A DNA stretch of 64,000 nucleotides from contig NZ_SLUB01000017.1 of assembly GCF_004799755.1 (NCBI RefSeq), positions 1 to 64,000 of the forward strand. The letters are read 5' to 3'. Below, one piece after another: positions 46,601 to 54,273 of the stretch. The position numbers and the translations under genes were made by a program. A model generated the notes under the pieces. The model was not told where the DNA came from, did no database searches, and saw nothing but the letters and a program-made list of their open reading frames with translations. The stretch is from Bacillus timonensis (lineage in GTDB: Bacteria > Bacillota > Bacilli > Bacillales > Bacillaceae_L). The stretch's first letter is position 1; every line of letters starts with the position of its first letter.

Positions 46601-48390
46601 ATAAGCTTTCAGGGGTTGACCAAGTAACAGTCACCTTAGATGGCAAGGAAATTCAAGTTCCGTATGAAACAGCGTCCTCCAAGCTTGAGGGTGGGAAACA
46701 TGAGCTTAAGGTTGTGGCAACGGACAAAGTAGGGAATCAAAAAGAAGAGGTTTTTCATTTTGAAGTTGCTGATGAAAATCCATTGAAGCCAGAGTTGGTC
46801 TCACCTAAAGCAAATGCTCAGGTTGACGGTGACCCGGTTTTACAGGTAAAAGTAAAAGACCCAACGAAGGATCAGTTAGATGTCACGTTTTATGAGGCGT
46901 ATCAATACGATGTGAATTCAGGTGTAAAAGGTTTTAAAAATGCAGGGGACTTTGAGCCGCCGAAAGAAATGATTCCTGAAGGGGAAACAGCGTTTACGAA
47001 TGAGGATAACTCACTAGTTTCAAAAGCAGATGGCAAGTATTTGGTATCTGATTCGGATACACAATTCCCTTATCATCGATTTGATGTGACAGTAGATGCG
47101 TCACTTGACGATAAAGACCGTATCGAGCTTTTATGGAAAGGGAATTCACTTGAGGGTAGAAAGGTTTCGATGTACGCCTGGAACCACCATACAGAAAAAT
47201 GGACATTAATTGACGATAAGGTAGCGGGAAAAGAGGACTTTGAACTCACCGGTGAAGTTGGAGTGGGCGACTTTGTACGTGATTCGAAAATAAATGTAAT
47301 TGTCCAAGATGAAATTCCAAGCTCACCAGATGAATATGACTATACCTTCGTTTGGATGTCGGATACACAATTTTATTCAGAGAGCTATCCGTATATTTTT
47401 GATCGACAAACAGAATGGATTGCCGAAATGAAGGAGAAGCTCAAAATTAAATATGTCTTTCATACCGGTGATTTAGTGAATAAATCATCACAGGACTACC
47501 AATGGAAGAACGCCGATAGAGCGATGAAGGTACTTGATGACAATAACATCCCATATGGATTTCTCGCAGGAAACCATGATGTGGATCAAGTGAGTAATGA
47601 TTACTCCCAGTTCTATAAATATTTTGGGGAAAATCGATTTAAGGATAAACCTTATTACGGTGGTTCCTACCTTAATAATCGCGGTCATTATGATTTAATT
47701 TCAACGGGGGGCAATGATTATATTATGGTGTACCTCGGTTGGGGAATAACGGATGAAGGTATTCAGTGGGTAAATGATGTGCTAGCTGCACATCCGGATC
47801 GCAAGGCCATTTTAAGCTTCCACGAATACTTACTTGCGACAGGCACTAGACATCCATTAGGTGACAAGCTCTATAACGAAATTGTGGTTCCAAATAAAAA
47901 TGTGATCATGGTGTTGAGTGGTCATTACCATGAGGCACAAACGTTAATAGATGAAATTGATGATAACGGAGATGGTGTACCAGATCGTACTGTGACCCAA
48001 ATGCTAGCTGATTACCAGGCAGGACCTGAGGGTGGCCAAGGCTTTATGAGACTGTTACATTTTGATCAAGACAATAATCGCATTGTGGTTAATACGTATT
48101 CCCCTTATCTTGATGATTATTATTACTACAACCCAGATGCGTATCCTGAAAAAGATGAATTTGTAATTGATATGGATTTAGCACCAGTCACAAAACGAGT
48201 CGCAACCGATTACTTTTCAGTAAATGTCTACACGGGCCATGTAATCGGCACTGACAAGGCGAAAAGTGGAAAAATCGCTGAGGTAGTATGGAAAGGGTTA
48301 GAAAAAGGCCGTTCCTATTCATGGTACGCTGTAGCCGAAGATAAATACACGGGTCGAACAATTTCAGATATTTGGACTTTTCGTAAATAA
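43687..48390 (+). CDS. Large exported phosphoesterase with lamin-tail domains (YvnB-like)
   Basis: The 1567-residue product has a signal peptide (cleavage likely after VFA near 36), a Glu/Thr/Pro/Gln-rich disordered stretch (about 40-150), two lamin-tail domains (about 158-318 and 443-618, each opening LLITE), Ig- or FN3-like modules, and a calcineurin-like metallophosphoesterase (about 1218-1465). All five metal motifs are present: WMSDTQ, HTGDLV, GNHD, SFHEY and SGHYHEA. A final FN3-like domain ends WTFRK without LPxTG or membrane anchor. The domain set matches B. subtilis YvnB, an exported phosphohydrolase of unknown substrate. The ATG at 43687 follows GGGAGG. Its own promoter was not resolved; a terminator follows. 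Confidence 0.85.
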   Translation: MILGKRVRNKLKKGLIVLFTLTILLSNVSLALGPKMVFAEEKQSINSALETQSQQSEDLGEESPPQKPTDQTETEAIEEPEAQTDPATQEQPKTEEESLTEEMPQTQEDTTTEEAPPTQDATTEKDSPTQDNTTIEEETPPAPTGEATQPTEVNTDQLQHLLITEISPNSKGAGTDYYEYFELYNNTNQPQTLTNYTFTYRYTDTGKDLLFQIPATTIEPQETLVFWFNNGNKTLADFNANFGTNLPEEKVVQFTDTFPGFANGGNRAIVIKNHQGAEIISASYLAGETDNAGAVVEYKYPLSGTEMVKHQVLAQPTPGDIQQAQVPETPVNLPDVPEDTEAPVIKHTPVTSSKPLTPVQIEANVTDNITIPSVTLFYKSGDTKDFTALPISPNNENYSAEIPNFHVFEDITYYLEASDGVNTEKTAEYTIQVVQSEVDFSKVPPLLITELVPDSTNVGSADGYEFIEIYNNSSEDIDFKNYKMYYRYGTDPGTDVVWPSVPEDVVIPAGETLVLWIINTQNGEKTVADFNANYGSNLVENKNIVRIYSDGMANGSMRGLVIGTNTHKEISVAYYNDEPNVDDTFANKGIVYLYPTDKSTLSKKVGILDATPGRVEGFQVPSQPVQIEADTVPPTIDNLTKTTEVNQKDNINIVANVTDDKEVKSVRLYYKIDHQDEYSEGILQENYDDLLYHHTIYSPDLIGHKYVDYYFVVSDGTNEVKSESYRVTITNDLDDSSLRLNLKDEEMLRGEKIIKATSAVDTPDKMKLLIDGKEVTEGIYPSLEHTAYFAFEVNGLNTYFQNAVTMGEEVLYVMDKDWLTQWKTFSIPIEPERLPVGDTTITVRSGNKASPFDLESAENRDDYDLRNVRLVLADGTVIKDPNYSDPARILKMNDNNPFVDFTFTITEQEAHSLTYKWDTTSVKDKKHKVLVKDADEEVSAEVLVDNTAPDIKTNLKKKAYKGAFMIDVDVKDKLSGVDQVTVTLDGKEIQVPYETASSKLEGGKHELKVVATDKVGNQKEEVFHFEVADENPLKPELVSPKANAQVDGDPVLQVKVKDPTKDQLDVTFYEAYQYDVNSGVKGFKNAGDFEPPKEMIPEGETAFTNEDNSLVSKADGKYLVSDSDTQFPYHRFDVTVDASLDDKDRIELLWKGNSLEGRKVSMYAWNHHTEKWTLIDDKVAGKEDFELTGEVGVGDFVRDSKINVIVQDEIPSSPDEYDYTFVWMSDTQFYSESYPYIFDRQTEWIAEMKEKLKIKYVFHTGDLVNKSSQDYQWKNADRAMKVLDDNNIPYGFLAGNHDVDQVSNDYSQFYKYFGENRFKDKPYYGGSYLNNRGHYDLISTGGNDYIMVYLGWGITDEGIQWVNDVLAAHPDRKAILSFHEYLLATGTRHPLGDKLYNEIVVPNKNVIMVLSGHYHEAQTLIDEIDDNGDGVPDRTVTQMLADYQAGPEGGQGFMRLLHFDQDNNRIVVNTYSPYLDDYYYYNPDAYPEKDEFVIDMDLAPVTKRVATDYFSVNVYTGHVIGTDKAKSGKIAEVVWKGLEKGRSYSWYAVAEDKYTGRTISDIWTFRK

Positions 48391-48396
48391 ACACGA

Positions 48397-48428
48397 CGAA
48401 AAAAGAGTCTGAGATGGCTCTTTTTTCG
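48397..48428 (+). terminator. Rho-independent terminator after the phosphoesterase gene
   Basis: CGAAAAAAGAG pairs with CTCTTTTTTCG around a 10-nt loop; the right arm supplies the T run. Confidence 0.8.
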
Positions 48429-48582
48429 CTTTCATGTTCATTTTTGTAATAATTATTCATACCTCGTTACAAACTAATCTTGTAGGTGTATATTTTGTTG
48501 CTTTACCACGTTATTTTGTTGGCGTTTACTTGCTTTTGAACCCATGATATACTGCCATAGGCTAATAAACGGAGGTATTTTC

Positions 48583-49449
48583 ATGAATAGAAGAAAACGT
48601 CAGCACGAAGTACATCCAACACTTCAAAAGGTAAAGGAATACATATATATACTGCTTGGATCAGCCACGGTGGCTCTCGCTTTCAATCTGTTTTTATTAC
48701 CGAACAGGGTAGCCTCTGGCGGTGTTAGTGGGATTAGCACGATCCTGTACTCCCTCTTTGGTTGGGAAGCTGCCTATGTTCAATGGGCTTTTAATATCCC
48801 TCTATTTATCGCAGGTGTCATTTTTCTTGGAAAGGTTTATGGTGCCCGAACGTTAATTGGCACTCTATTTCTACCATTTGTAGTTTACCTTTCGAGAAAT
48901 ATGGAACCTGTAACACTCGACCCATTGCTTGGTGCTTTATTCGGTGGGAGCGGAGTAGGCCTAGGACTCGGCATCACATTCCGGGGTAATGCGTCGACAG
49001 GCGGGACAGACCTTGCCGCTCAAATTGTTCACAAGTATACAGGAATCTCCCTAGGAAAATGTGTCGCCTTTATCGATGGTCTGATTGTGGTAACTGCTAC
49101 GATTGTGTTCGATATTGAGAGTGGACTTTATGCATTGATTGGACTTTTTGTCACAAGCAAAACAATTGATTTGGTACAGGTTGGTCTAGGTAATTCAAAA
49201 ATGGCTCTCATTATTACGAACCATCAGGATGAAGTGAGACAGGAGATTTTTGACAAATTGGACAGAGGGGTAACCAAGCTTTCGGGCTATGGGGGATACA
49301 CCAATGATGAGCGTCCTATGCTACTGTGTGTGGTTGACCAAAAAGAGTTCACAAAATTGAAACAAGTGGTTCAAAGTGTTGATACAACTGCATTTGTCAT
49401 CGTTATGGACGCTGCAGAGGTAGTAGGAGAGGGTTTTAAAAGAGCGTAA
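48583..49449 (+). CDS. YitT-family membrane protein with DUF2179 domain (YvjA-like)
   Basis: The 288-residue product has five or six membrane helices in its first 200 residues (LPNRVASGGVSGIST and GNASTGGTDLAAQI are family signatures) and a C-terminal cytoplasmic DUF2179 domain (about 205-285). GGAGG precedes the ATG at 48583. Function of the family is not established. In B. subtilis the homologue yvjA lies just before cccB and ftsEX, the same order as here, so this marks conserved chromosome backbone. Confidence 0.88.
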   Translation: MNRRKRQHEVHPTLQKVKEYIYILLGSATVALAFNLFLLPNRVASGGVSGISTILYSLFGWEAAYVQWAFNIPLFIAGVIFLGKVYGARTLIGTLFLPFVVYLSRNMEPVTLDPLLGALFGGSGVGLGLGITFRGNASTGGTDLAAQIVHKYTGISLGKCVAFIDGLIVVTATIVFDIESGLYALIGLFVTSKTIDLVQVGLGNSKMALIITNHQDEVRQEIFDKLDRGVTKLSGYGGYTNDERPMLLCVVDQKEFTKLKQVVQSVDTTAFVIVMDAAEVVGEGFKRA

Positions 49450-49504
49450 AAGGGGTATAATAGAAATTGTATAATGGAAAATTTTATTACAGGGGGTAAA
49501 TTCT

Positions 49505-49849
49505 GTGAAACGTAAGCTATTTGGATTTTTACTAGGAACTGCGCTTGTTTTTGCTCTAGCAGCATGTGGTGGTGGGGACGACGACAATGCAGCTAACGAG
49601 CCAGCAGGCGATAACGGCGGTGCTACTGCTGTAAATGCAGAGGAAATCTACCAAAGAAACTGTGCTTCATGCCATGGTAAAGACCTAGCAGGTGCTGGAA
49701 ATTTCCCAAATCTTCAACACGTGGGATCTAAATATTCTAAAGACGAAATTGCTGACATCATCGAAAATGGACGTGGCGCAATGCCAAAAGGGATCATTCA
49801 AGGTGAAGAAAAAGACGCAGTTGCTGAATGGCTAGCTGAGAAAAAATAA
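49505..49849 (+). CDS. cccB: Cytochrome c551, membrane-anchored lipoprotein
   Basis: The 114-residue product has a signal peptide ending in lipobox LAAC-GG, a short Asp/Asn/Gly-rich linker and a single class I cytochrome c domain: CASCH binds heme covalently and AMPKG supplies the distal Met. It carries electrons on the outer face of the membrane to the terminal oxidase. Size and layout match B. subtilis CccB. The start is GTG after AGGGGG. A strong terminator follows, so it is separate from ftsEX. Confidence 0.95.
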   Translation: MKRKLFGFLLGTALVFALAACGGGDDDNAANEPAGDNGGATAVNAEEIYQRNCASCHGKDLAGAGNFPNLQHVGSKYSKDEIADIIENGRGAMPKGIIQGEEKDAVAEWLAEKK

Positions 49850-49865
49850 TATTTTTAGTATGTAG

Positions 49866-49892
49866 GCCTTCCGGATGAACCGGAAGGCTTTT
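49866..49892 (+). terminator. Rho-independent terminator after cccB
   Basis: GCCTTCCGG and CCGGAAGGC form a perfect 9-bp stem with a 5-nt loop, followed by TTTT. Confidence 0.92.
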
Positions 49893-50248
49893 AATTTGGA
49901 AAAAGTATGTAAATTACATCCAGAGAATACCACATTCCTCACTACCAATATTTGCACATCCCCACTTGAATCCTATCTCTATCGCACCTTAACTACCATG
50001 AAATGAAAATGTAATATTTTTAGTCGTTTTTTGACGAATAATGATGTTATAATGAAAAAGGTAATGAAATCTAGTTGATTTTGTCTTATAATTTCTAGTT
50101 GCATAGCTTAAGAGGGGCGCAAGTATGTTCAGAAGGGACATGAGCGCTTCTATTTCCATTTAATAGATTACTAATTAGTCCACACAATATGTGATAGGTC
50201 TTAATACCCGAATAAGAGTGATAAAAAAACGATAATAGGTGATTCGTA
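49893..50248. other. Leader region of ftsEX
   Basis: The 356-bp gap has no gene. A TATAAT at 50048-50053 is a candidate -10 box, but no good -35 sits at 17 bp. Downstream, GCGC-containing inverted stretches around 50110-50150 could form a leader hairpin. Confidence 0.4.
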
Positions 50249-50935
50249 ATGATAGAAATGAAGGATGTCTATAAAAAGTATCCGAACGGCGTCATGGCCG
50301 TTAATGGAATAAATGTAAAAATCGATCAAGGTGAATTTGTGTATGTCGTTGGTCCAAGTGGAGCGGGGAAATCAACGTTTATTAAAATGATGTACCGCGA
50401 AGAGAAGCCAACTAAAGGATCAATCATCATAAATGGCATCGACCTTGCTAAATTAAAAGAAAAAAGAGTTCCCCTGTTACGGAGAAATATTGGGGTTGTA
50501 TTCCAGGACTTCAAGCTTTTACCGCGATTGACTGTATACGAAAACGTAGCATTCGCACTTGAAGTAATTGAAGAAAACCCAAAGAATATCAAGAAGCGTG
50601 TGATGGACGTGCTTGAACTTGTTCGTCTTAAGCATAAAGCACGATTTTTACCAGATGAATTATCTGGTGGGGAACAGCAACGTGTGTCGATAGCACGTTC
50701 CATTGTAAACTCTCCAGGTGCGCTCATTGCGGACGAGCCTACTGGTAACCTTGACCCAGAAACATCATGGGAAATCATGAATATTTTTGAAGAAATCAAT
50801 TTCCGTGGGACGACCATCATTATGGCAACGCACAACCGTGAAATTGTAAATACTGTTAAAAAACGTGTAATTGCGATTGAAAGTGGAAAAATTGCGCGTG
50901 ATGAAGTAAGGGGTGATTACGGCTATGAAGCTTAA
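50249..50935 (+). CDS. ftsE: Cell-division ABC ATPase FtsE
   Basis: FtsE is the cytoplasmic ATPase that, with FtsX, controls peptidoglycan hydrolases (CwlO in B. subtilis) during elongation. The 228-residue protein has Walker A GPSGAGKST, Q-loop VFQDFKLLPRL, signature LSGGEQQR and Walker B ADEPTGNLDP. AGGTGAT precedes the ATG. The end overlaps ftsX by 11 nt, giving translational coupling. Confidence 0.97.
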   Translation: MIEMKDVYKKYPNGVMAVNGINVKIDQGEFVYVVGPSGAGKSTFIKMMYREEKPTKGSIIINGIDLAKLKEKRVPLLRRNIGVVFQDFKLLPRLTVYENVAFALEVIEENPKNIKKRVMDVLELVRLKHKARFLPDELSGGEQQRVSIARSIVNSPGALIADEPTGNLDPETSWEIMNIFEEINFRGTTIIMATHNREIVNTVKKRVIAIESGKIARDEVRGDYGYEA

Positions 50936-51818
50936 CACACTCCGCCGTCACTTTAGAGAAAGTTCAAAAAACCTCGGGCGTAATGGATGGATGACATTCG
51001 CATCTGTCAGCGCCGTGACCGTAACCCTCCTCCTTGTAGGTGTATTTTTAGTCATCATGATGAACTTAAACAGCATGGCGACATCACTTGAAAAAGATGT
51101 CCGTATCAGTGTACTCACAGACTTAACGTCAACAAAGGAACAACAAGATGCCTTAAAAGCGCAAATTGTAAACATACCTGAAGTTTCAGAAGTGACATTT
51201 TCATCTAAAGAACAAGAACTTGAAGAAATGATTGAAAGCTTTGGTGAAGACGGCAAAGTTTTTCAATTATACGAGCAAAGCAACCCACTTCGTGATGTGT
51301 TCGTTGTAAAAACAAAGAAACCACAAGATATCATGAAGGTTTCCGATCAGATTGAGAAAATGGAATATGTCTATAGTGTAAATTATGGGAAAGGCAAGGT
51401 CGAAAAGATTTTTAGTACCGTTGGCGTTTCACGTAACGTTGGAATCGGGCTCATCATTGGTCTTCTTTTCACCGCCATGTTCTTAATTTCAAATACAATT
51501 AAAATAACGATTTTTGCAAGACAAAGAGAAATTGAGATTATGAAGCTAGTTGGGGCAACAAATGCGTTTATTCGCTGGCCATTTTTCCTAGAAGGCTTGT
51601 TCCTTGGAATTCTTGGTTCCATCATTCCAATTGGGATCATCCTCGGATTCTATAATTTCTTATATGATTTGATTCAACCACAATTGAGTGGTACATTCCT
51701 CGAGCTATTGCCATTTAATCCATTTGCATTCCAAGTAACGGGGCTGCTGCTTCTTATTGGGGCATTTATCGGTGTATGGGGAAGCTTAATGTCCGTTCGA
51801 AAGTTCTTAAAAGTATAA
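50925..51818 (+). CDS. ftsX: Cell-division membrane protein FtsX
   Basis: The 297-residue product has the type VII ABC transporter layout: an N-terminal cytoplasmic segment (RRHFRESSKNLGRNGWM), first membrane helix, an extracellular domain (about 45-165), then three more helices with a REIEIMKLVGATNAFIRWPF block. The start at 50925 overlaps ftsE and follows GGGGTGA. It transmits FtsE ATP turnover to wall hydrolases outside. A terminator follows. Confidence 0.96.
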   Translation: MKLNTLRRHFRESSKNLGRNGWMTFASVSAVTVTLLLVGVFLVIMMNLNSMATSLEKDVRISVLTDLTSTKEQQDALKAQIVNIPEVSEVTFSSKEQELEEMIESFGEDGKVFQLYEQSNPLRDVFVVKTKKPQDIMKVSDQIEKMEYVYSVNYGKGKVEKIFSTVGVSRNVGIGLIIGLLFTAMFLISNTIKITIFARQREIEIMKLVGATNAFIRWPFFLEGLFLGILGSIIPIGIILGFYNFLYDLIQPQLSGTFLELLPFNPFAFQVTGLLLLIGAFIGVWGSLMSVRKFLKV

Positions 51819-51820
51819 GT

Positions 51821-51850
51821 AAAAGCACACCTTATTGGGTGTGCTTTTTT
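51821..51850 (+). terminator. Rho-independent terminator after ftsX
   Basis: AAAAGCACACC and GGTGTGCTTTT form an 11-bp stem with a 6-nt loop, followed by further T residues. It may also serve the convergent small gene at 51867. Confidence 0.92.
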
Positions 51851-51866
51851 GCGCTTTGGATCCATT

Positions 51867-51980
51867 CTATCCCGCAAGAATGGTTTTGGTATTCTTTAGT
51901 TTCATCCCGCATTTGCAGCTTGTGCTATGTTTGAGAATTTTGATTTCCGTTTTACATATTGGACATATTTGTTTTGGCAT
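51867..51980 (-). CDS. 37-residue zinc-ribbon-like small protein
   Basis: This tiny frame encodes 37 residues with two cysteine knuckles: CPIC at 6-9 and CKCG at 22-25, the spacing of a minimal zinc ribbon, followed by a basic tail. AAGGTG lies inside the end of the upstream perR-like gene, 9 nt from the ATG, and only 1 nt separates its start from the perR-like stop codon; a second in-frame ATG at 51989 would overlap that gene. It thus appears to be the last gene of katA-perR. It could bind zinc, or be a redox-sensitive partner. No family recognised; reality is supported by the ribosome site, position and paired cysteines. Confidence 0.6.
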   Translation of the reverse strand: MPKQICPICKTEIKILKHSTSCKCGMKLKNTKTILAG

Positions 51981-51981
51981 C

Positions 51982-52398
51982 TTAATCATCACCTTCTTTT
52001 CTCTGACACGATTGACAAAGTCCGTACACTTCCATCTGATGTGAGTTTATTTTAAACTGGGTAAGCTTGTTCGCAACATCCTCAATTTGAGTAAGCGTCG
52101 GGTAGTTAAAATCAATAATATCCCCACATGCTTCACATAAAATATGGTAGTGATTTGGTTGATTGGTAAGCTCATATTTGCTCAATCCATTGCCATATGG
52201 CAGTTCTTTTAAAATTCGTAGTGAAACAAACAGTTTGACATTGTTATAAATGGTGGCAAGGCTAATATGTGGGATTTGACGATGAATCTCCTCCACAGTT
52301 GGATGGCCTTTTAAGGAAAGGATCGTCTGTAAGATTAATGTTCGTTGAGGTGTAATGCGTAATCCGCGTTCTTTTAAAAAGGGTATGAGTTCTTGCAT
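51982..52398 (-). CDS. perR: Fur-family peroxide-response regulator, PerR-like
   Basis: The 138-residue product has a winged-helix domain (1-75) and a dimerisation domain with the PerR pattern. Structural zinc cysteines are Cys88/Cys91 and the CQSC pair near the C-terminus. Compared by memory with B. subtilis PerR, sensor ligands His37, His91, His93 and Asp104 correspond to His32, His83, His85 and Asp96, but the place of Asp85 appears to hold Glu76. GAGG lies 9 nt before the ATG at 52398. It follows katA on the same strand, and a perfect PerR box lies before katA, so it likely represses katA and itself. It could be the main PerR or a second paralogue. Confidence 0.85.
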   Translation of the reverse strand: MQELIPFLKERGLRITPQRTLILQTILSLKGHPTVEEIHRQIPHISLATIYNNVKLFVSLRILKELPYGNGLSKYELTNQPNHYHILCEACGDIIDFNYPTLTQIEDVANKLTQFKINSHQMEVYGLCQSCQRKEGDD

Positions 52399-52486
52399 GA
52401 GTAACAACCTCTTTTATTGATTTTTAAAAGAATAGGTATCCGAATAGAGGATACCTATACTATGTGAGAATAAAATGAAACGAAAC

Positions 52487-53947
52487 TTATTTTGCTACAA
52501 CTTCACCAGGTACTGTTAGTCCAAGACCTTCTGCGATACGGGTTCCGTATTCTGGGTCAGCCTTGTAGAAGTGGCTGATCTGACGAAGCTTGATTTCCTC
52601 TAACTCCACTGGCTTCATTGAAGCCACTATTGTGTCAATAAGACGGGTACGCTCTTCCTCGCTCATTAAGCGGTAAAGGTCACCAGCTTGTGTGTAGTGA
52701 TCATCTTGATCATAAGCTACACTGTCCGCAATGCCTTCAACAGGGAATGCGTGCAGTTTCGCTTCTGGCGCTTCTTTTGGACCACTAAAGCTATTAGGCT
52801 CGTAATATACTGAGCTACCACCGTTGTTATCAAAGCGCATTTGACCGTCGCGTTGATAGTTGTTCACGTCCACTCTTGCACGGTTAATTGGTAATGCTTG
52901 ATGGTTCGCACCAACGCGGTAGCGATGTGCATCGTGGTATGCAAACAGACGACCTTGAAGCATTTTGTCAGGTGATACATCAACACCAGGTACTAAAGTT
53001 CCAGGAGAGAATGTCGCTTGTTCAACCTCTGCAAAATAGTTTTCAGGGTTGCGATTTAATACCATGCGGCCCACTTCAATTAGCGGATAGTCTTTTTGTG
53101 ACCATACTTTCGTGACATCGAATGGATCGAAACGGTATGTATTCGCATCCTCCAATGGCATGATTTGCACGTAAAGCTTCCAAGCAGGGAAGTCCCCTTT
53201 TTCAATCGCATTGAACAAATCCTCTGTATGATAATCCGGATTTTCTCCAGCAAGTTTTGTTGCAACCTCGTTCGTTAAGCACTTCACACCTTGCTCAGTG
53301 CGGAAATGGTACTTAATCCAAACGCCTTCACCATCCGCATTTGTCCACTTAAAGGTATGGCTTCCATATCCATGCATATGACGCCATGTTGCAGGAATCC
53401 CACGATCCCCCATTAACCAAGTTACTTGGTGTAGAGACTCAGGAGAATGAGACCAGAAATCCCATACTGCTGTTGGGTTCTTTAAGTGTGTTTGGGGATG
53501 GCGCTTTTGTGTATGGATAAAATCAGGAAACTTAATCGCATCACGAATAAAGAAAATTGGAGTATTGTTTCCAACGATGTCGTAATTTCCTTCTTCTGTA
53601 TAGAATTTAACAGCAAAACCACGTGGATCACGCGCTGTATCAGCAGAGCCATTTTCCCCAGCAACTGTTGAGAAACGGATAAATAAAGGAGTGCGATTGC
53701 CAATTCCATTAAAAAGCTTTGCTTTTGTATATGTAGATACATCATTCGTTACTTCAAAATAACCGTGTGCTCCACTACCTTTCGCGTGAACAACACGTTC
53801 AGGTACACGTTCTCTATTAAAATGCGCTAATTTTTCTAGCAGGTGTACGTCCTGGATTAGTACTGGTCCTCTTGAGCCAGCTGTGATTGAGTTTTGGTTA
53901 TCTCCAACTGGAGCTCCCCAACTTGTTGTTAATTTATTAGTAGTCAA
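52487..53947 (-). CDS. katA: Vegetative catalase KatA
   Basis: KatA splits hydrogen peroxide into water and oxygen in the cytoplasm. The 486-residue protein is a small-subunit haem catalase with the catalytic His in [14 protein letters not shown], the Asn in [11 protein letters not shown] and the haem-ligand Tyr in [14 protein letters not shown]. The start is TTG at 53947, preceded by AGAGGTGATC. A perfect PerR box lies 75 bp upstream, so induction by peroxide is expected. The perR-like gene follows on the same strand. Confidence 0.96.
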   Translation of the reverse strand: MTTNKLTTSWGAPVGDNQNSITAGSRGPVLIQDVHLLEKLAHFNRERVPERVVHAKGSGAHGYFEVTNDVSTYTKAKLFNGIGNRTPLFIRFSTVAGENGSADTARDPRGFAVKFYTEEGNYDIVGNNTPIFFIRDAIKFPDFIHTQKRHPQTHLKNPTAVWDFWSHSPESLHQVTWLMGDRGIPATWRHMHGYGSHTFKWTNADGEGVWIKYHFRTEQGVKCLTNEVATKLAGENPDYHTEDLFNAIEKGDFPAWKLYVQIMPLEDANTYRFDPFDVTKVWSQKDYPLIEVGRMVLNRNPENYFAEVEQATFSPGTLVPGVDVSPDKMLQGRLFAYHDAHRYRVGANHQALPINRARVDVNNYQRDGQMRFDNNGGSSVYYEPNSFSGPKEAPEAKLHAFPVEGIADSVAYDQDDHYTQAGDLYRLMSEEERTRLIDTIVASMKPVELEEIKLRQISHFYKADPEYGTRIAEGLGLTVPGEVVAK

Positions 53948-54273
53948 CTAGATCACCTCTTGGGAGTATTTTTGAATATGTATATTATAATAGCATCTAT
54001 AAAATAAAAATCAATACCTTTTTATAATAATTATAATCTAGGGTAAATTCACAATCTAAAACAACGATAAATAGGTGTATAATACCGATATTCCGCTTAA
54101 TAACTATGCTTTTTTCTAGTTGATTTTTATTTAGTGAAATCTACTTATTTTCAATTATAACTTTTTTTGAGTTGTATTTGAGAATCAAAAGCTACTATCT
54201 TTCTCCCATTACATAGAAAAAGGAACAATTGGAAATAATTACGTTGATATTTGAATTTAGGAGGGAATAAGAC
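53948..54273. promoter_or_regulatory. Divergent control region between the two catalase genes
   Basis: This 326-bp AT-rich gap holds the PerR box near katA. Towards the katX-like gene no PerR box was found and no sporulation-type promoter could be assigned with confidence. No small gene is visible. Confidence 0.6.
54022..54036. promoter_or_regulatory. Perfect PerR box
   Basis: TTATAATAATTATAA matches the B. subtilis PerR consensus (TTATAATNATTATAA) at every position and lies 75 bp upstream of katA. A half-like ATTATAATA is at about 53985. Confidence 0.9.

Noticed and set aside
49893-50248. Possible riboswitch or structured leader before ftsE
   Set aside because: Some GC-rich inverted stretches are visible but no known riboswitch core was recognised and no terminator/antiterminator pair could be drawn.
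54037-54273. Sigma-F or second PerR site before the katX-like gene
   Set aside because: No stretch matched either consensus well enough to claim.
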